In this document: positions 56,701 to 64,000 of the stretch, one piece after another
How the letters are laid out: every line of letters begins with the position of its first letter
Numbering within the stretch: position 1 is the stretch's first letter
Source: Streptomyces sp. CG4
GTDB taxonomy: Bacteria; Actinomycetota; Actinomycetes; Streptomycetales; Streptomycetaceae
Direction: 5' to 3'
Length of the DNA stretch: 64,000 nt
NCBI RefSeq assembly: GCF_041080655.1
Contig: NZ_CP163525.1
Coordinates: 3,968,001 to 4,032,000 of the forward strand
Position numbers and translations under genes: made by a program
Notes under the pieces: generated by a model
Seen by the model: only the letters and a program-made list of their open reading frames with translations
Told to the model about the DNA's origin: nothing
Databases searched by the model: none

Positions 56701-59328
56701 ATGCTGCGTACCGCCCTGCGCAACGTCCTTGCGCACAAAGGCCGATTGATGATGACCGCGCTCGCGGTCCTGCTCGGCGTCGCCTTCGTCTCCGGCACCC
56801 TCGTCTTCGGCGACACCACCGCGAACGCCTTCCGCAACGCCTCCGCCCAGAGCCTCAAGGGCGTCGCCGTCGCCGTCCAGGCGGGGGAGTCCCCCGGCGA
56901 CGAGACACAGGCGCCCCCCGGCGCCGGCACCGCCGCCGGCAAGGACGGCGGGCGCACCTCTGTCCTCGACGCCGCGCTGGCACAGAAGATCCGCGCGCTG
57001 CCGGGCGTCGACTCGGTGCGGCCCACCGTCAACGGCCAGGCCACGCTGGCCGGCAAGGACGGCCGCCCGGTCAACGCCGACAGCAGCCGGCAGAACCTGG
57101 CCACCAACTATCTGCCCGGCAACGACGGCAAGGACAGCCGCTTCCCGCTGCAAGCGGGCCGTGGCCCGGCCACCGATGGTGAGCTGGCCCTGGACGCCAC
57201 GACCGCCGAGAAGGCCGGCTACCGCGTCGGTGACACCGTCCGCTTCGCCACCGACGGGCCCGCGCTGAACAAGAAGCTGGTCGGCATCGTCACCACCGAC
57301 GACCCGCGCGTCACCGCGGGCGGCACGCTGACGCTGTTCGACACCACGACCGCGCAGAAGCTGTTCCTCACCCCTGGCCGGTTCGACGCGATAGCGGTGG
57401 CGGCCAAGCCCGGGACCGACGAGCGCGCGCTGACCGCCCAGGTGCGGTCCCTGCTTCCCGCCAAGGGCGCCAGGGCCACCAGCGGCGCCGACCTGGCTGC
57501 CGAACAGTCCCAGCAGATCGCCGAGAACACCACGCGGCTGACCAAGACGCTGCTGGGCTTCGCGGGCATCGCGCTGTTCGTCGGGGTGTTCATCATCGTC
57601 AACACCTTCACCATGCTGATCGCCCAGCGCAGCCGTGAGATCGCCCTGCTGCGGGCCGTGGGCGCCTCGCGCCGCCAGGTCGTCCGCTCCGTCCTCATCG
57701 AGGCCGCCCTCGTCGGACTCGGCGCCTCCGCCGCCGGATTCGTACTCGGCCTCGGCATCGCCACCGCCCTGCGCCCCCTGCTCAGCACCGGCGGCGCCGA
57801 GTTGCCCGACGGCCCCCTGGTCGTCTCGCCCACCGCCCCGCTGGCATCGCTGGCGGTCGGCGTCGCCGTGACCGTCCTGGCCGCCTGGCTGCCGTCCCAC
57901 AGGGCCGCGAAGATCGCGCCGGTCGCGGTGCTCAGCAGCGCCGGCCTGGCACCGCCCGCCCGCACCCTGAAGGTCCGCAACGTCCTCGGCACGCTCCTGA
58001 CCGGACTCGGTGTCGCGGTCATGCTGTACGTCTCCACGCTGAAGACCAGCAAGGAGTCGAACCTGATGACCGCCATGCTCGGCTCCGCCCTGACCCTGTG
58101 CGGCATGATCGTGCTGGCCCCGCTGCTCTCCCGGCCGCTGATCACCCTGGCCGGCAAGGTCACCGCGCGCTTCGGCGTCAGCGGCAAGCTGGCCAAGGAG
58201 AACGCCCTGCGCAACCCGCGGCGCACCGCCGCGACCGCCTCGGCCCTGATGATCGGCCTCACCCTGATCACCGGTCTCGCCGTCGGCGGGTACTCCACCC
58301 AGCGGGCCCTCGACGAGGAAGCGACCCAGGGCCTGGCCGCCGACTACAAGGTTTCCAACGGCGCCTACCGCGGCCTCGACACCGCCGCGGCCGACGACAT
58401 CGCCAAACTGCCGGGCGTCGCGGCGGCCGCCCCCGTCACCTCGGCAAACTTCGACACCCAGGGCGCCTTCGCCACGATCACGGGCACGGACCCGAAGACG
58501 TTCGGCAAGGTGGTGGACCTGAACTTCCAGGCCGGCTCGCTGCGTGACGTCGGTCCCGGGAGGATCGCGGTCTCCGACGAGTTCGCACGGCAGGCCGGAC
58601 TGCATGTCCGCGACACGATCGACGCCGACATGAACACCGGCGGGGGCACGCCGAACACGCCGAACACGCCGAACACGAAGAACAAGAAGAAGCTGACGGT
58701 CGTCGCCGTCTACGCCAAGACCCGTGCCGCGTACGACGCGCTGGGCACCGTGGCCGACGTCCTCCCCTCCGCCGAGACCCACAAACTCGACAACGTCCTG
58801 GTCAAGGCCGAGCCCGGCAAGGCCGCAGGACTGGAGCAGAAGATCCGCCAGGCGCTCGGCAACAGCCCGCTGCTGAAGGTCCAGACCCAGGAACAGCTCA
58901 TCAAGGCCGGCAGTGGATCCATGACGACCGTCCTCACCATGCTGTACGGGCTGCTCGCCATGGCCGTCGTCATCGCGGTGCTCGGCGTCGTCAACACCCT
59001 CGCCATGTCGGTCTTCGAGCGCACCCGGGAGATCGGGATGCTGCGGGCCATCGGCCTGGACCGCTCCGGGATCAGGCAGATGGTCCGGCTCGAATCGGTG
59101 GTCATCTCCCTCTTCGGCGCCCTGCTCGGGATCGGCACGGGCACCTTCCTGGCCTGGGCCGCGGGCAGCCTGACAACAGCGTCGATGCCGCTGTACGAGA
59201 CGCTCCTGCCCTGGGCCGAGCTCGGGCTCTTCCTCGCGCTGGCCCTGCTGATCGGAGTACTCGCGGCCATCTGGCCGGCCCGCAGAGCCGCACGGCTGAA
59301 CATGCTCCGGGCGATCCAGGCGCACTAG
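56701..59328 (+). CDS. FtsX/MacB-type ABC permease
   Basis: An 875-residue permease. An N-terminal helix (about 10-30), a large periplasmic-type domain (to about 275), then FtsX domain 1 (about 280-400), a second extracytoplasmic region, and FtsX domain 2 (about 740-870). Each FtsX copy has the ERTREIGMLRAIG-type motif (QRSREIALLRAVGASRRQVV in the first, ERTREIGMLRAIGLDRSGIR in the second). Partner of the ATPase upstream. A fully duplicated, BceB-like layout. Confidence 0.92.
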   Translation: MLRTALRNVLAHKGRLMMTALAVLLGVAFVSGTLVFGDTTANAFRNASAQSLKGVAVAVQAGESPGDETQAPPGAGTAAGKDGGRTSVLDAALAQKIRALPGVDSVRPTVNGQATLAGKDGRPVNADSSRQNLATNYLPGNDGKDSRFPLQAGRGPATDGELALDATTAEKAGYRVGDTVRFATDGPALNKKLVGIVTTDDPRVTAGGTLTLFDTTTAQKLFLTPGRFDAIAVAAKPGTDERALTAQVRSLLPAKGARATSGADLAAEQSQQIAENTTRLTKTLLGFAGIALFVGVFIIVNTFTMLIAQRSREIALLRAVGASRRQVVRSVLIEAALVGLGASAAGFVLGLGIATALRPLLSTGGAELPDGPLVVSPTAPLASLAVGVAVTVLAAWLPSHRAAKIAPVAVLSSAGLAPPARTLKVRNVLGTLLTGLGVAVMLYVSTLKTSKESNLMTAMLGSALTLCGMIVLAPLLSRPLITLAGKVTARFGVSGKLAKENALRNPRRTAATASALMIGLTLITGLAVGGYSTQRALDEEATQGLAADYKVSNGAYRGLDTAAADDIAKLPGVAAAAPVTSANFDTQGAFATITGTDPKTFGKVVDLNFQAGSLRDVGPGRIAVSDEFARQAGLHVRDTIDADMNTGGGTPNTPNTPNTKNKKKLTVVAVYAKTRAAYDALGTVADVLPSAETHKLDNVLVKAEPGKAAGLEQKIRQALGNSPLLKVQTQEQLIKAGSGSMTTVLTMLYGLLAMAVVIAVLGVVNTLAMSVFERTREIGMLRAIGLDRSGIRQMVRLESVVISLFGALLGIGTGTFLAWAAGSLTTASMPLYETLLPWAELGLFLALALLIGVLAAIWPARRAARLNMLRAIQAH

Positions 59329-59430
59329 GGCCTGTCCGGTGGGTCAGGCCCCAGGACCCGCAAACGCCATGGCTTCCCCGCACATGCCTGCACATGCCCG
59401 CACCGCAGAGACGAAACCGACCGAGAAGAC

Positions 59431-60795
59431 ATGAACTCGACGTACCTGCTGCCGATCCGTACGGCCGCGCTGCTCTTCCCCGCGCTGGCGCTGCTGATGT
59501 TCGTGCCGACGGCGATCGTCCTCTACCGGCGGCACGGCGTGATGACCCGCTGGCGAGCACTGTCGCTGTACGGCGGCGTGTACTACGCGCTCACCGCCTT
59601 CTGCATGACGATCGTGCCCCTGCCGAAACCCTCGGTGGACGTCTGCAAAGCGTATCCGGCCTTCGCCCACCCCCAGCTCACACCGGGTGTCGCCGTCACC
59701 GACATCTGGAAGGAGGCACACCACCACGCCACACTCGACGCACTGGTACTGCACAACCCCGCCTTCTGGCAGAACGTGTTCAACGTGCTCCTGCTGCTGC
59801 CGCTCGGGGTCTTCGTACGGATCCACTTCCGACGCGGCCTCACCGCCGCCACGGCAGCCGGGTTCACCACCTCACTCTTCTTCGAACTGACCCAGTACAC
59901 CGGGCTCTGGGGCCTCTACGCCTGCCCCTACCGCCTCTTCGCCGTCGACGACCTCATCGTCAACACAGCGGGCGCCGCACTCGGCTGGGCCATCGCCGGA
60001 CCGCTCGCCCGATCACTGCCCGAGCTGGACACCCTCGACGACCTGGCTCTCGCCTCCGGCAAGGTCCCCTTCGGCCGCCGTCTCGTCGCACTCATCCTGG
60101 ATACGACGGGCGTCACCATCATGAGCTGGCTGATCGGGGCCATCACGTACCGCGAACTCGGCGAGTGCACAGTACTGTGCGCGCTGCCGTCGGCCTTCGC
60201 GCTCTGGTTCGTCGTCATCCCATGGCTGACGGGCGCGACACCGGGCAAACACGTGCTGCTGCTACGGCTGGCCACGCCGGACGGCGGACGGCCGAGCCCC
60301 GCCAGGCTCGCTCTGCGCGCCCTGGTGCTGAGTCCTCCCCTCGTGCTCGCATGCCTCGCCACGGGCGCGGTCCTCGCCATCGCCGCCGACCCCTCCCTGC
60401 TGATCAAGATCGCTGACGAGGTCGTCCATCGAACCCTCTCGGCAGACCCTGCGTCAGCGTTCGTCCTGCTGCTGCCCCCAGCCGCCTGCCTGACCCTGAT
60501 CGCCGCATACGTGAAATCCGTCCGCCGCCACCCGCAGAGCCTGGGCCCGCACGAAACCCGCTCCGGCATCCGCAACCACACCCTCCCCCACACCCGAGCG
60601 CGTACCCCCGCCACACCGTCAACGCCGTCCAACCCAGCCGATCCACACGTGTCATGGCCGATGGCGCCGTCCGACGGCCCCCAGACGATCCGGTGGCCCT
60701 CTCTGCCCCTGCAACCCACCCGAGCCTCTGAGCACGGCGTGACGGGGACGGAATCGCCAGAAAGGGCAGCCGTCCCACCCGTGAGGGGCACCTGA
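59431..60795 (+). CDS. VanZ-RDD fusion membrane protein
   Basis: A 454-residue membrane protein. Residues 1-195 match the VanZ family (about five helices; the VVPLPK..., FE.TQ..., VDD..N..G elements, here FFELTQYTGLWG and FAVDDLIVNTAGAALGW). Residues 205-370 form an RDD domain (FGRRLVALILDTTGVTIMSW, then GATPGKHVLLLRLATPDGG). The tail from 375 is Pro/Thr-rich. VanZ proteins give low-level glycopeptide resistance in enterococci; with the ABC exporter and the two-component system it fits a cell-wall-antibiotic defence role (inference). Confidence 0.85.
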   Translation: MNSTYLLPIRTAALLFPALALLMFVPTAIVLYRRHGVMTRWRALSLYGGVYYALTAFCMTIVPLPKPSVDVCKAYPAFAHPQLTPGVAVTDIWKEAHHHATLDALVLHNPAFWQNVFNVLLLLPLGVFVRIHFRRGLTAATAAGFTTSLFFELTQYTGLWGLYACPYRLFAVDDLIVNTAGAALGWAIAGPLARSLPELDTLDDLALASGKVPFGRRLVALILDTTGVTIMSWLIGAITYRELGECTVLCALPSAFALWFVVIPWLTGATPGKHVLLLRLATPDGGRPSPARLALRALVLSPPLVLACLATGAVLAIAADPSLLIKIADEVVHRTLSADPASAFVLLLPPAACLTLIAAYVKSVRRHPQSLGPHETRSGIRNHTLPHTRARTPATPSTPSNPADPHVSWPMAPSDGPQTIRWPSLPLQPTRASEHGVTGTESPERAAVPPVRGT

Positions 60796-60815
60796 GCAGA
60801 CGTTTCCGGCGCGCT

Positions 60816-61196
60816 GTGGACGGCGTGACGACGCCCGCAGCCGTGCGGAGCATGTCCCAGCGGCAGCTCCGCATAGCGAGCCGGACAGTGCGATTGGTCC
60901 CGGACCGAGCGCCGGGCGTGGCCGAGTCCGCGCTGCCGGCGGAGTACCAGCGCATCCTCGCCGCGGTGCGGCAGGCCGCCGCTCCGGTCGCGGTCCGGCA
61001 GATCGGCGAGGTGCTGGGCCTGGACACGGAGGTGCGGGGCAAGCCGGAGCCGCTGCGCGGGAAGCTGACGAAGCCGGCTGACCGTGGCTACCCGCCCATC
61101 ACCAGGCCGGGCACCCCAAAGCCCACGCACGCCAAAGCCATCACCAGCAACTTCACGATGCACGGTGGCGGTTGCCGGTCAGGCCGTAGGCGGTGA
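60816..61196 (+). pseudogene. transposon-associated protein fragment
   Basis: A 126-residue frame. Residues 45-90 (AEYQRILAAVRQAAAPVAVR, then RQIGEVLGLDTEV..LRGKLTKPADRGY) resemble a winged-helix part of Streptomyces transposon-associated proteins. Both ends look unrelated. It overlaps the end of the TetR gene by 18 bases. Probably a remnant. Confidence 0.45.
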
Positions 61197-61760
61197 GCCC
61201 GTGCGTGAGGGAGTCACCGCGGTTGCCACGAGTCGGCGGGCGTAAGAGGCGTCGAGCCCGTCCGGGCGGAAGAGGATGCGGTACATCAGGGGGGCGATGA
61301 CCTGGTCGATGACCGTTTCGGTGTCGGGTGTGTTCTCGTCACGTTCGGTTGCGCGGGTGAGGATGACGTCGATCTGCTCGGCGGCGTAGGCGGAGCACTG
61401 GCCGGCGTTGCTGCCGTCCGGGTCGCCGAGCAGGGCGTCGCGGACGTAGGCACGGCCTGCGGGGGAGGCCATCTCTTCGAAGAACTGCTCGGCCCAGGCG
61501 GTCAGGTCGGACGCCAGGTCACCGAGGTCCTTGGGCGCCGTGTCGGGGCGCAGACGCTCGACCGCCACGTCCGACATCAGTTCCTGTAGGTCTCCCCAGC
61601 GGCGGTAGATGGTCGACGGCGTTACGCCCGCGCGCTGGGCGACCAGCGGTACGGTCAGGGCGTCCCGGCCCACCTCCGAGGCGAGTTCGCGGACGGCGGC
61701 GTGCACCGATGCCTGGACTCGGGCGCTGCGCCCGCCGGGGCGTACCATCTCGCGACTCAT
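61179..61760 (-). CDS. TetR-family repressor of amidase operon
   Basis: A 193-residue repressor. HTH: VHAAVRELASEVGRDALTVP then VAQRAGVTPSTIYRRWGDLQ. ATG 61760. A palindrome-like AAAGCAA-N5-TTGC lies just upstream, and a better copy stands before the AtzG/AtzE-like pair, so it likely regulates itself and that operon. Confidence 0.87.
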   Translation of the reverse strand: MSREMVRPGGRSARVQASVHAAVRELASEVGRDALTVPLVAQRAGVTPSTIYRRWGDLQELMSDVAVERLRPDTAPKDLGDLASDLTAWAEQFFEEMASPAGRAYVRDALLGDPDGSNAGQCSAYAAEQIDVILTRATERDENTPDTETVIDQVIAPLMYRILFRPDGLDASYARRLVATAVTPSRTGSPPTA

Positions 61761-61771
61761 GACACCAGCTT

Positions 61772-61790
61772 AAAGCAAATCTGTTGCGTC
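61772..61790. promoter_or_regulatory. TetR operator, imperfect copy
   Basis: AAAGCAA-N5-TTGC, sharing TTAAAGCAAAT with the perfect operator at 63678-63696. It lies 12 bases before the TetR ATG. Confidence 0.6.
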
Positions 61791-61791
61791 T

Positions 61792-61856
61792 AAAGGGTGT
61801 GGAGTCAAAAGGGTGTGGAGTCAAAAAGGGTGTGGAGTCAAAAAGGGTGTGGATGC
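61792..61856. repeat. 15-17 base tandem repeat
   Basis: Four near-identical units (AAAAGGGTGTGGAGTC and variants with one A more or less) follow the operator. It may be slippage-prone and affect promoter spacing. No unique spacers, so not a CRISPR. Confidence 0.9.
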
Positions 61857-61995
61857 ACACCTCTGAAGCGACCTGAAGCGAGCCGCCTTCGATGCCGTCA
61901 TCCCGCCGACTGCACTGCTGTGACCTCACGTCCCGCCCGGCCGACGGCCGGGGAATGGGCCCGGCGGATCGCTCCGCCCGGGCCCACACTCTTGC

Positions 61996-63387
61996 TCAGG
62001 CCACCGGCGCGAGTTCGCGGGCCGGCTGGGTCTGCTCGTAGGCGCGACCGACCCGCAGCAGCACGCTTTCCCCGAGGGGAGGGCCGAGCAGTTGCATGCC
62101 TACCGGCAGGCCCGCCGCGTCGAAGCCGACCGGGACGGACAGGGACGGCACGCCGGTGATGTTGGCCGGGGACGAGAGGCGTACGTAAGCGTCGGAGACG
62201 CTCTCGACCGTGCCGTCGGGCCAGGTGATCACCTCCTTGTCGGCTGCCACCGCGGTGGCCGGGACCGTGGGGGCGGCGATGACGTCGACCTCGTCCAGCA
62301 GGCGGACCCAGGCCTGCCGCATGAGCGAGCGGGAGCGTTGGGCGTGCAAGTAGTCCCCGGCGGGCATGAGTTGACCGGCCTCGAGGAGGATGCGGACGTC
62401 CGCCTGGTACAGCTCGGGAACCGTCCGCAGGGTCTGCTCGTGGTAGGCGGTGGCCTCCGGCACCATCAGGCCCCACTGGGTGGGCTGGATGTAGCGCGTC
62501 ATCGGGATCTCCACCTCGACGAGCCGCGCACCGAGGGCTTGAAGCTGGTCGATGGCGTGCCGCACGGCGGCTTCCACCTCTGCGTCGACATGGTCGAAGT
62601 AGTAGTTGCGCGGCACGCCGACGCGCAGCCCGGTCAGGTCCGTACCCGGCCCGGGCCGGTAGTCCACCTGGGGCGCGACCAGCGAGGCGGGATCGTGGGG
62701 GTCGTGGCCGGCGAGGACGGACAGGACCAGGGCCGCGTCCTCCACGGTCCGGGTGATCGGGCCGACGTGGTCCAGCGACCAGGACAGTGACGTGATGCCC
62801 GTGCGGGGGACGAGGCCGTAGGTCGGCTTGAGGCCGACGACCCCGTTGAGCGCGGCGGGCACCCGGATGGACCCGCCGGTGTCGGTGCCCAGGCTGAAGG
62901 TCGCGGTGCCCGCGGCGACAGCCACGGCGGACCCGCCGCTGGAGCCGCCCGCGATCCGGTCACGGTTCCAGGCGTTGTTGGTCTGCGGGGTGGTCAGACC
63001 GTAGGCGAACTCATGGGTGTGGGTCTTGCCCAACAGGACCGCACCGGCTGTCGACAGGCGCGCGGCGACGGCGCTGTCGGCCCCTGCGCGGTGGCCCGCG
63101 CGAACCCTGGAACTGGCCGACGTCGCCAGACCGGCGACGTCGATCAAGTCCTTCAGCCCCATGGGGATGCCGTGCAGCGGACTCCGGAGGCGGCCGCCCG
63201 CGGCATCGTTCGCGGCCTCGCGGGCTTCCCGGCGGGCCTCCTCGGCCGTGACGGTGACGTAGGCCTGAAGGTGCGGTTCCACCTTCTCGATGCGGTCGAG
63301 GACGGAGTCCACCAGCTCGACCGGGGACAGCTGCCGTGCCCGGATCGCGTCAGCGGCTGCGGTCAGAGCCAGTTCGAACGGCTGCAT
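61996..63387 (-). CDS. AtzE-like amidase (amidase signature family)
   Basis: A 463-residue amidase. The Ser-cisSer-Lys triad is complete: Lys79 in MGLKDLID, Ser149/150 in AGGSSGGSAVAVAAG, nucleophile Ser173 in GTDTGGSIRVPA. ATG 63387 follows GGAGAGGAGAAGCACC. The 5' end overlaps by 38 bases the AtzG-like gene. In atrazine/cyanurate degraders AtzE with AtzG hydrolyses 1-carboxybiuret; the substrate here could be another amide. Confidence 0.85.
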   Translation of the reverse strand: MQPFELALTAAADAIRARQLSPVELVDSVLDRIEKVEPHLQAYVTVTAEEARREAREAANDAAGGRLRSPLHGIPMGLKDLIDVAGLATSASSRVRAGHRAGADSAVAARLSTAGAVLLGKTHTHEFAYGLTTPQTNNAWNRDRIAGGSSGGSAVAVAAGTATFSLGTDTGGSIRVPAALNGVVGLKPTYGLVPRTGITSLSWSLDHVGPITRTVEDAALVLSVLAGHDPHDPASLVAPQVDYRPGPGTDLTGLRVGVPRNYYFDHVDAEVEAAVRHAIDQLQALGARLVEVEIPMTRYIQPTQWGLMVPEATAYHEQTLRTVPELYQADVRILLEAGQLMPAGDYLHAQRSRSLMRQAWVRLLDEVDVIAAPTVPATAVAADKEVITWPDGTVESVSDAYVRLSSPANITGVPSLSVPVGFDAAGLPVGMQLLGPPLGESVLLRVGRAYEQTQPARELAPVA

Positions 63388-63583
63388 GGTGCTTCTCCTC
63401 TCCTGCGCGGTAGGCGAAGGCGGGCGGGGTGTCCCCGAAGTCGAGTTCCCGCAGGACGGCGACGACGGAATGGATGTGGTTGGCGGTGGCCGCGACCCCG
63501 TCGTGGCGGTCGGCCGGCAGCGGGAGTCCGGCACGGGCGGCCCAGCGGGCCGCCTCCGGCGGAGTGAGTTCATCGGCGGACAC
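63350..63583 (-). CDS. AtzG-like (DUF4089) subunit
   Basis: A 77-residue protein starting at GTG 63583 after CAGGAGACAGATCC. The body (ARAGLPLPADRHDGVAATAN then VVAVLRELDFGDTPP) matches the small GatC-like AtzG partner of AtzE. It overlaps the amidase start, so expression is coupled. Confidence 0.75.
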   Translation of the reverse strand: MSADELTPPEAARWAARAGLPLPADRHDGVAATANHIHSVVAVLRELDFGDTPPAFAYRAGEEKHHAAVRTGSDRSR

Positions 63584-63677
63584 GGATCTGTCTCCTGATC
63601 AGCTGAGGTATCGGAAGCCCTCCGCACAACAAAAGCTAAGGCTTTGCGTTAGATGACTGTAGAACCTACGGCGACTT

Positions 63678-63696
63678 AAAGCAAATGCGTTGCTTT
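63678..63696. promoter_or_regulatory. TetR operator, perfect palindrome
   Basis: AAAGCAA-N5-TTGCTTT, perfect 7-base arms, 95 bases before the AtzG-like start. Confidence 0.7.
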
Positions 63697-63823
63697 TGAT
63701 GCGAAGGGGTCGCACTCCTCATGCCTTGTGTCATGCCTTGTGTCCCAAGTTGGCGCATCCGCGCACGGCCCCGGCCAAGCCGCCCGCACCGCGAGAGGAG
63801 GGCGCCGTTGGGGGCTCGCGAGC

Positions 63824-64000
63824 ATGGCGCGGAAGTGGTTTCCCGACATGACCCCACAGCAGCAGGCCGCGATTCTGTCGATGCTGGAGCTGAAGGTCAC
63901 AACTACCGGGCCAGTGCCCGATGGGCGCCGTGGTGGAGTCCCCTGCACAGTGCGGGCCTGGTACACCGCTACCGGCCTCGACATCCCCACGGTTTCGCTA
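63824..64000 (+). pseudogene. serine-recombinase C-terminal fragment, cut by window end
   Basis: Reading from ATG 63824 to the edge: WFPDMTPQQQAAILSMLELK then TGPVPDGRRGGVPCTVRAWY. This looks like the C-terminal part of a large serine recombinase. The catalytic half is absent upstream, so it is a fragment or a rearranged gene; the right end is outside the window. Confidence 0.45.

Noticed and set aside
56317..59325. 1002-residue minus-strand frame opposite the ABC permease
   Set aside because: Gly/Asp/Arg-rich shadow of a clear FtsX-type permease; no family character.
61792..61856. Possible CRISPR array
   Set aside because: Units are contiguous with no unique spacers and no cas genes are nearby; it is a simple tandem repeat.
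63676..63990. 104-residue minus-strand frame at the right edge
   Set aside because: Runs through the palindromic operator and opposite the recombinase-like frame; no protein-like pattern.

Overview
The window is a high-GC actinobacterial chromosome segment, almost certainly Streptomyces. The reasons are third-position-GC-rich codons, frequent GTG/TTG starts, XRE-DUF5753/DUF397/ATPase clusters, an acidic N-terminal extension on NusG, and the str and rif ribosomal/RNA-polymerase operons in the order usual for that genus.

Layout: 0.3-5.5 kb holds small accessory genes (MFS exporter, MepB-like protein, a WhiJ-type XRE/DUF397/ATPase set, an HTH protein, a Uma2-type protein). 5.5-10.1 kb is the str operon on the minus strand (rpsL, rpsG, fusA, tuf). 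10.3-17.9 kb is a plus-strand block set between rpsL and rpoC: a Crp/Fnr-type regulator, a class III nucleotidyl cyclase-like protein, a degenerate P-loop/HEAT-like protein, an SPFH-like protein, a three-helix Pycsar-effector-like (DUF5706) membrane protein and an M48 membrane metalloprotease. 18-31.3 kb is the core run rpoC, rpoB, rplL, rplJ, a lipoprotein, rplA, rplK, nusG, secE, all on the minus strand. 31.4-48.7 kb is mostly conserved chromosome: four tRNAs, aspartate-type aminotransferase, adenosine deaminase-like enzyme, murB, two TetR-controlled loci, a HadA/HadB-like dehydratase pair, rpmG, an inactivated-looking amidohydrolase, YajQ, GlsB-like protein and an APC permease. 48.8-64 kb is accessory and scarred. 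It has a truncated yccF, a tRNA-Gly(CCC) 3' fragment, a DUF4232 remnant, a secreted aerolysin-like protein, a beta-trefoil protein, a two-component system with an ABC exporter and a VanZ-RDD protein, transposon/recombinase fragments, and a TetR-controlled AtzG/AtzE-like amidase pair.

The most interesting locus is 10.36-17.92 kb. It combines a cyclic-nucleotide sensor, a cyclase that keeps its metal and transition-state residues, and a membrane effector of the Pycsar type. The cyclase tail and the head of the next protein share a near-identical Gly-rich motif, as expected if the two proteins assemble through like-with-like contacts. I infer a cyclic-nucleotide-linked stress or defence system; the sequence does not prove it.

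Other points worth checking: RpoB has Asn at the position equivalent to E. coli Ser531, a rifampicin-resistance position. Three TetR genes each come with matching inverted-repeat operators. Two genes have tandem duplications that include their own stop codon. All coordinates and motif readings were made by eye; no database search was run.
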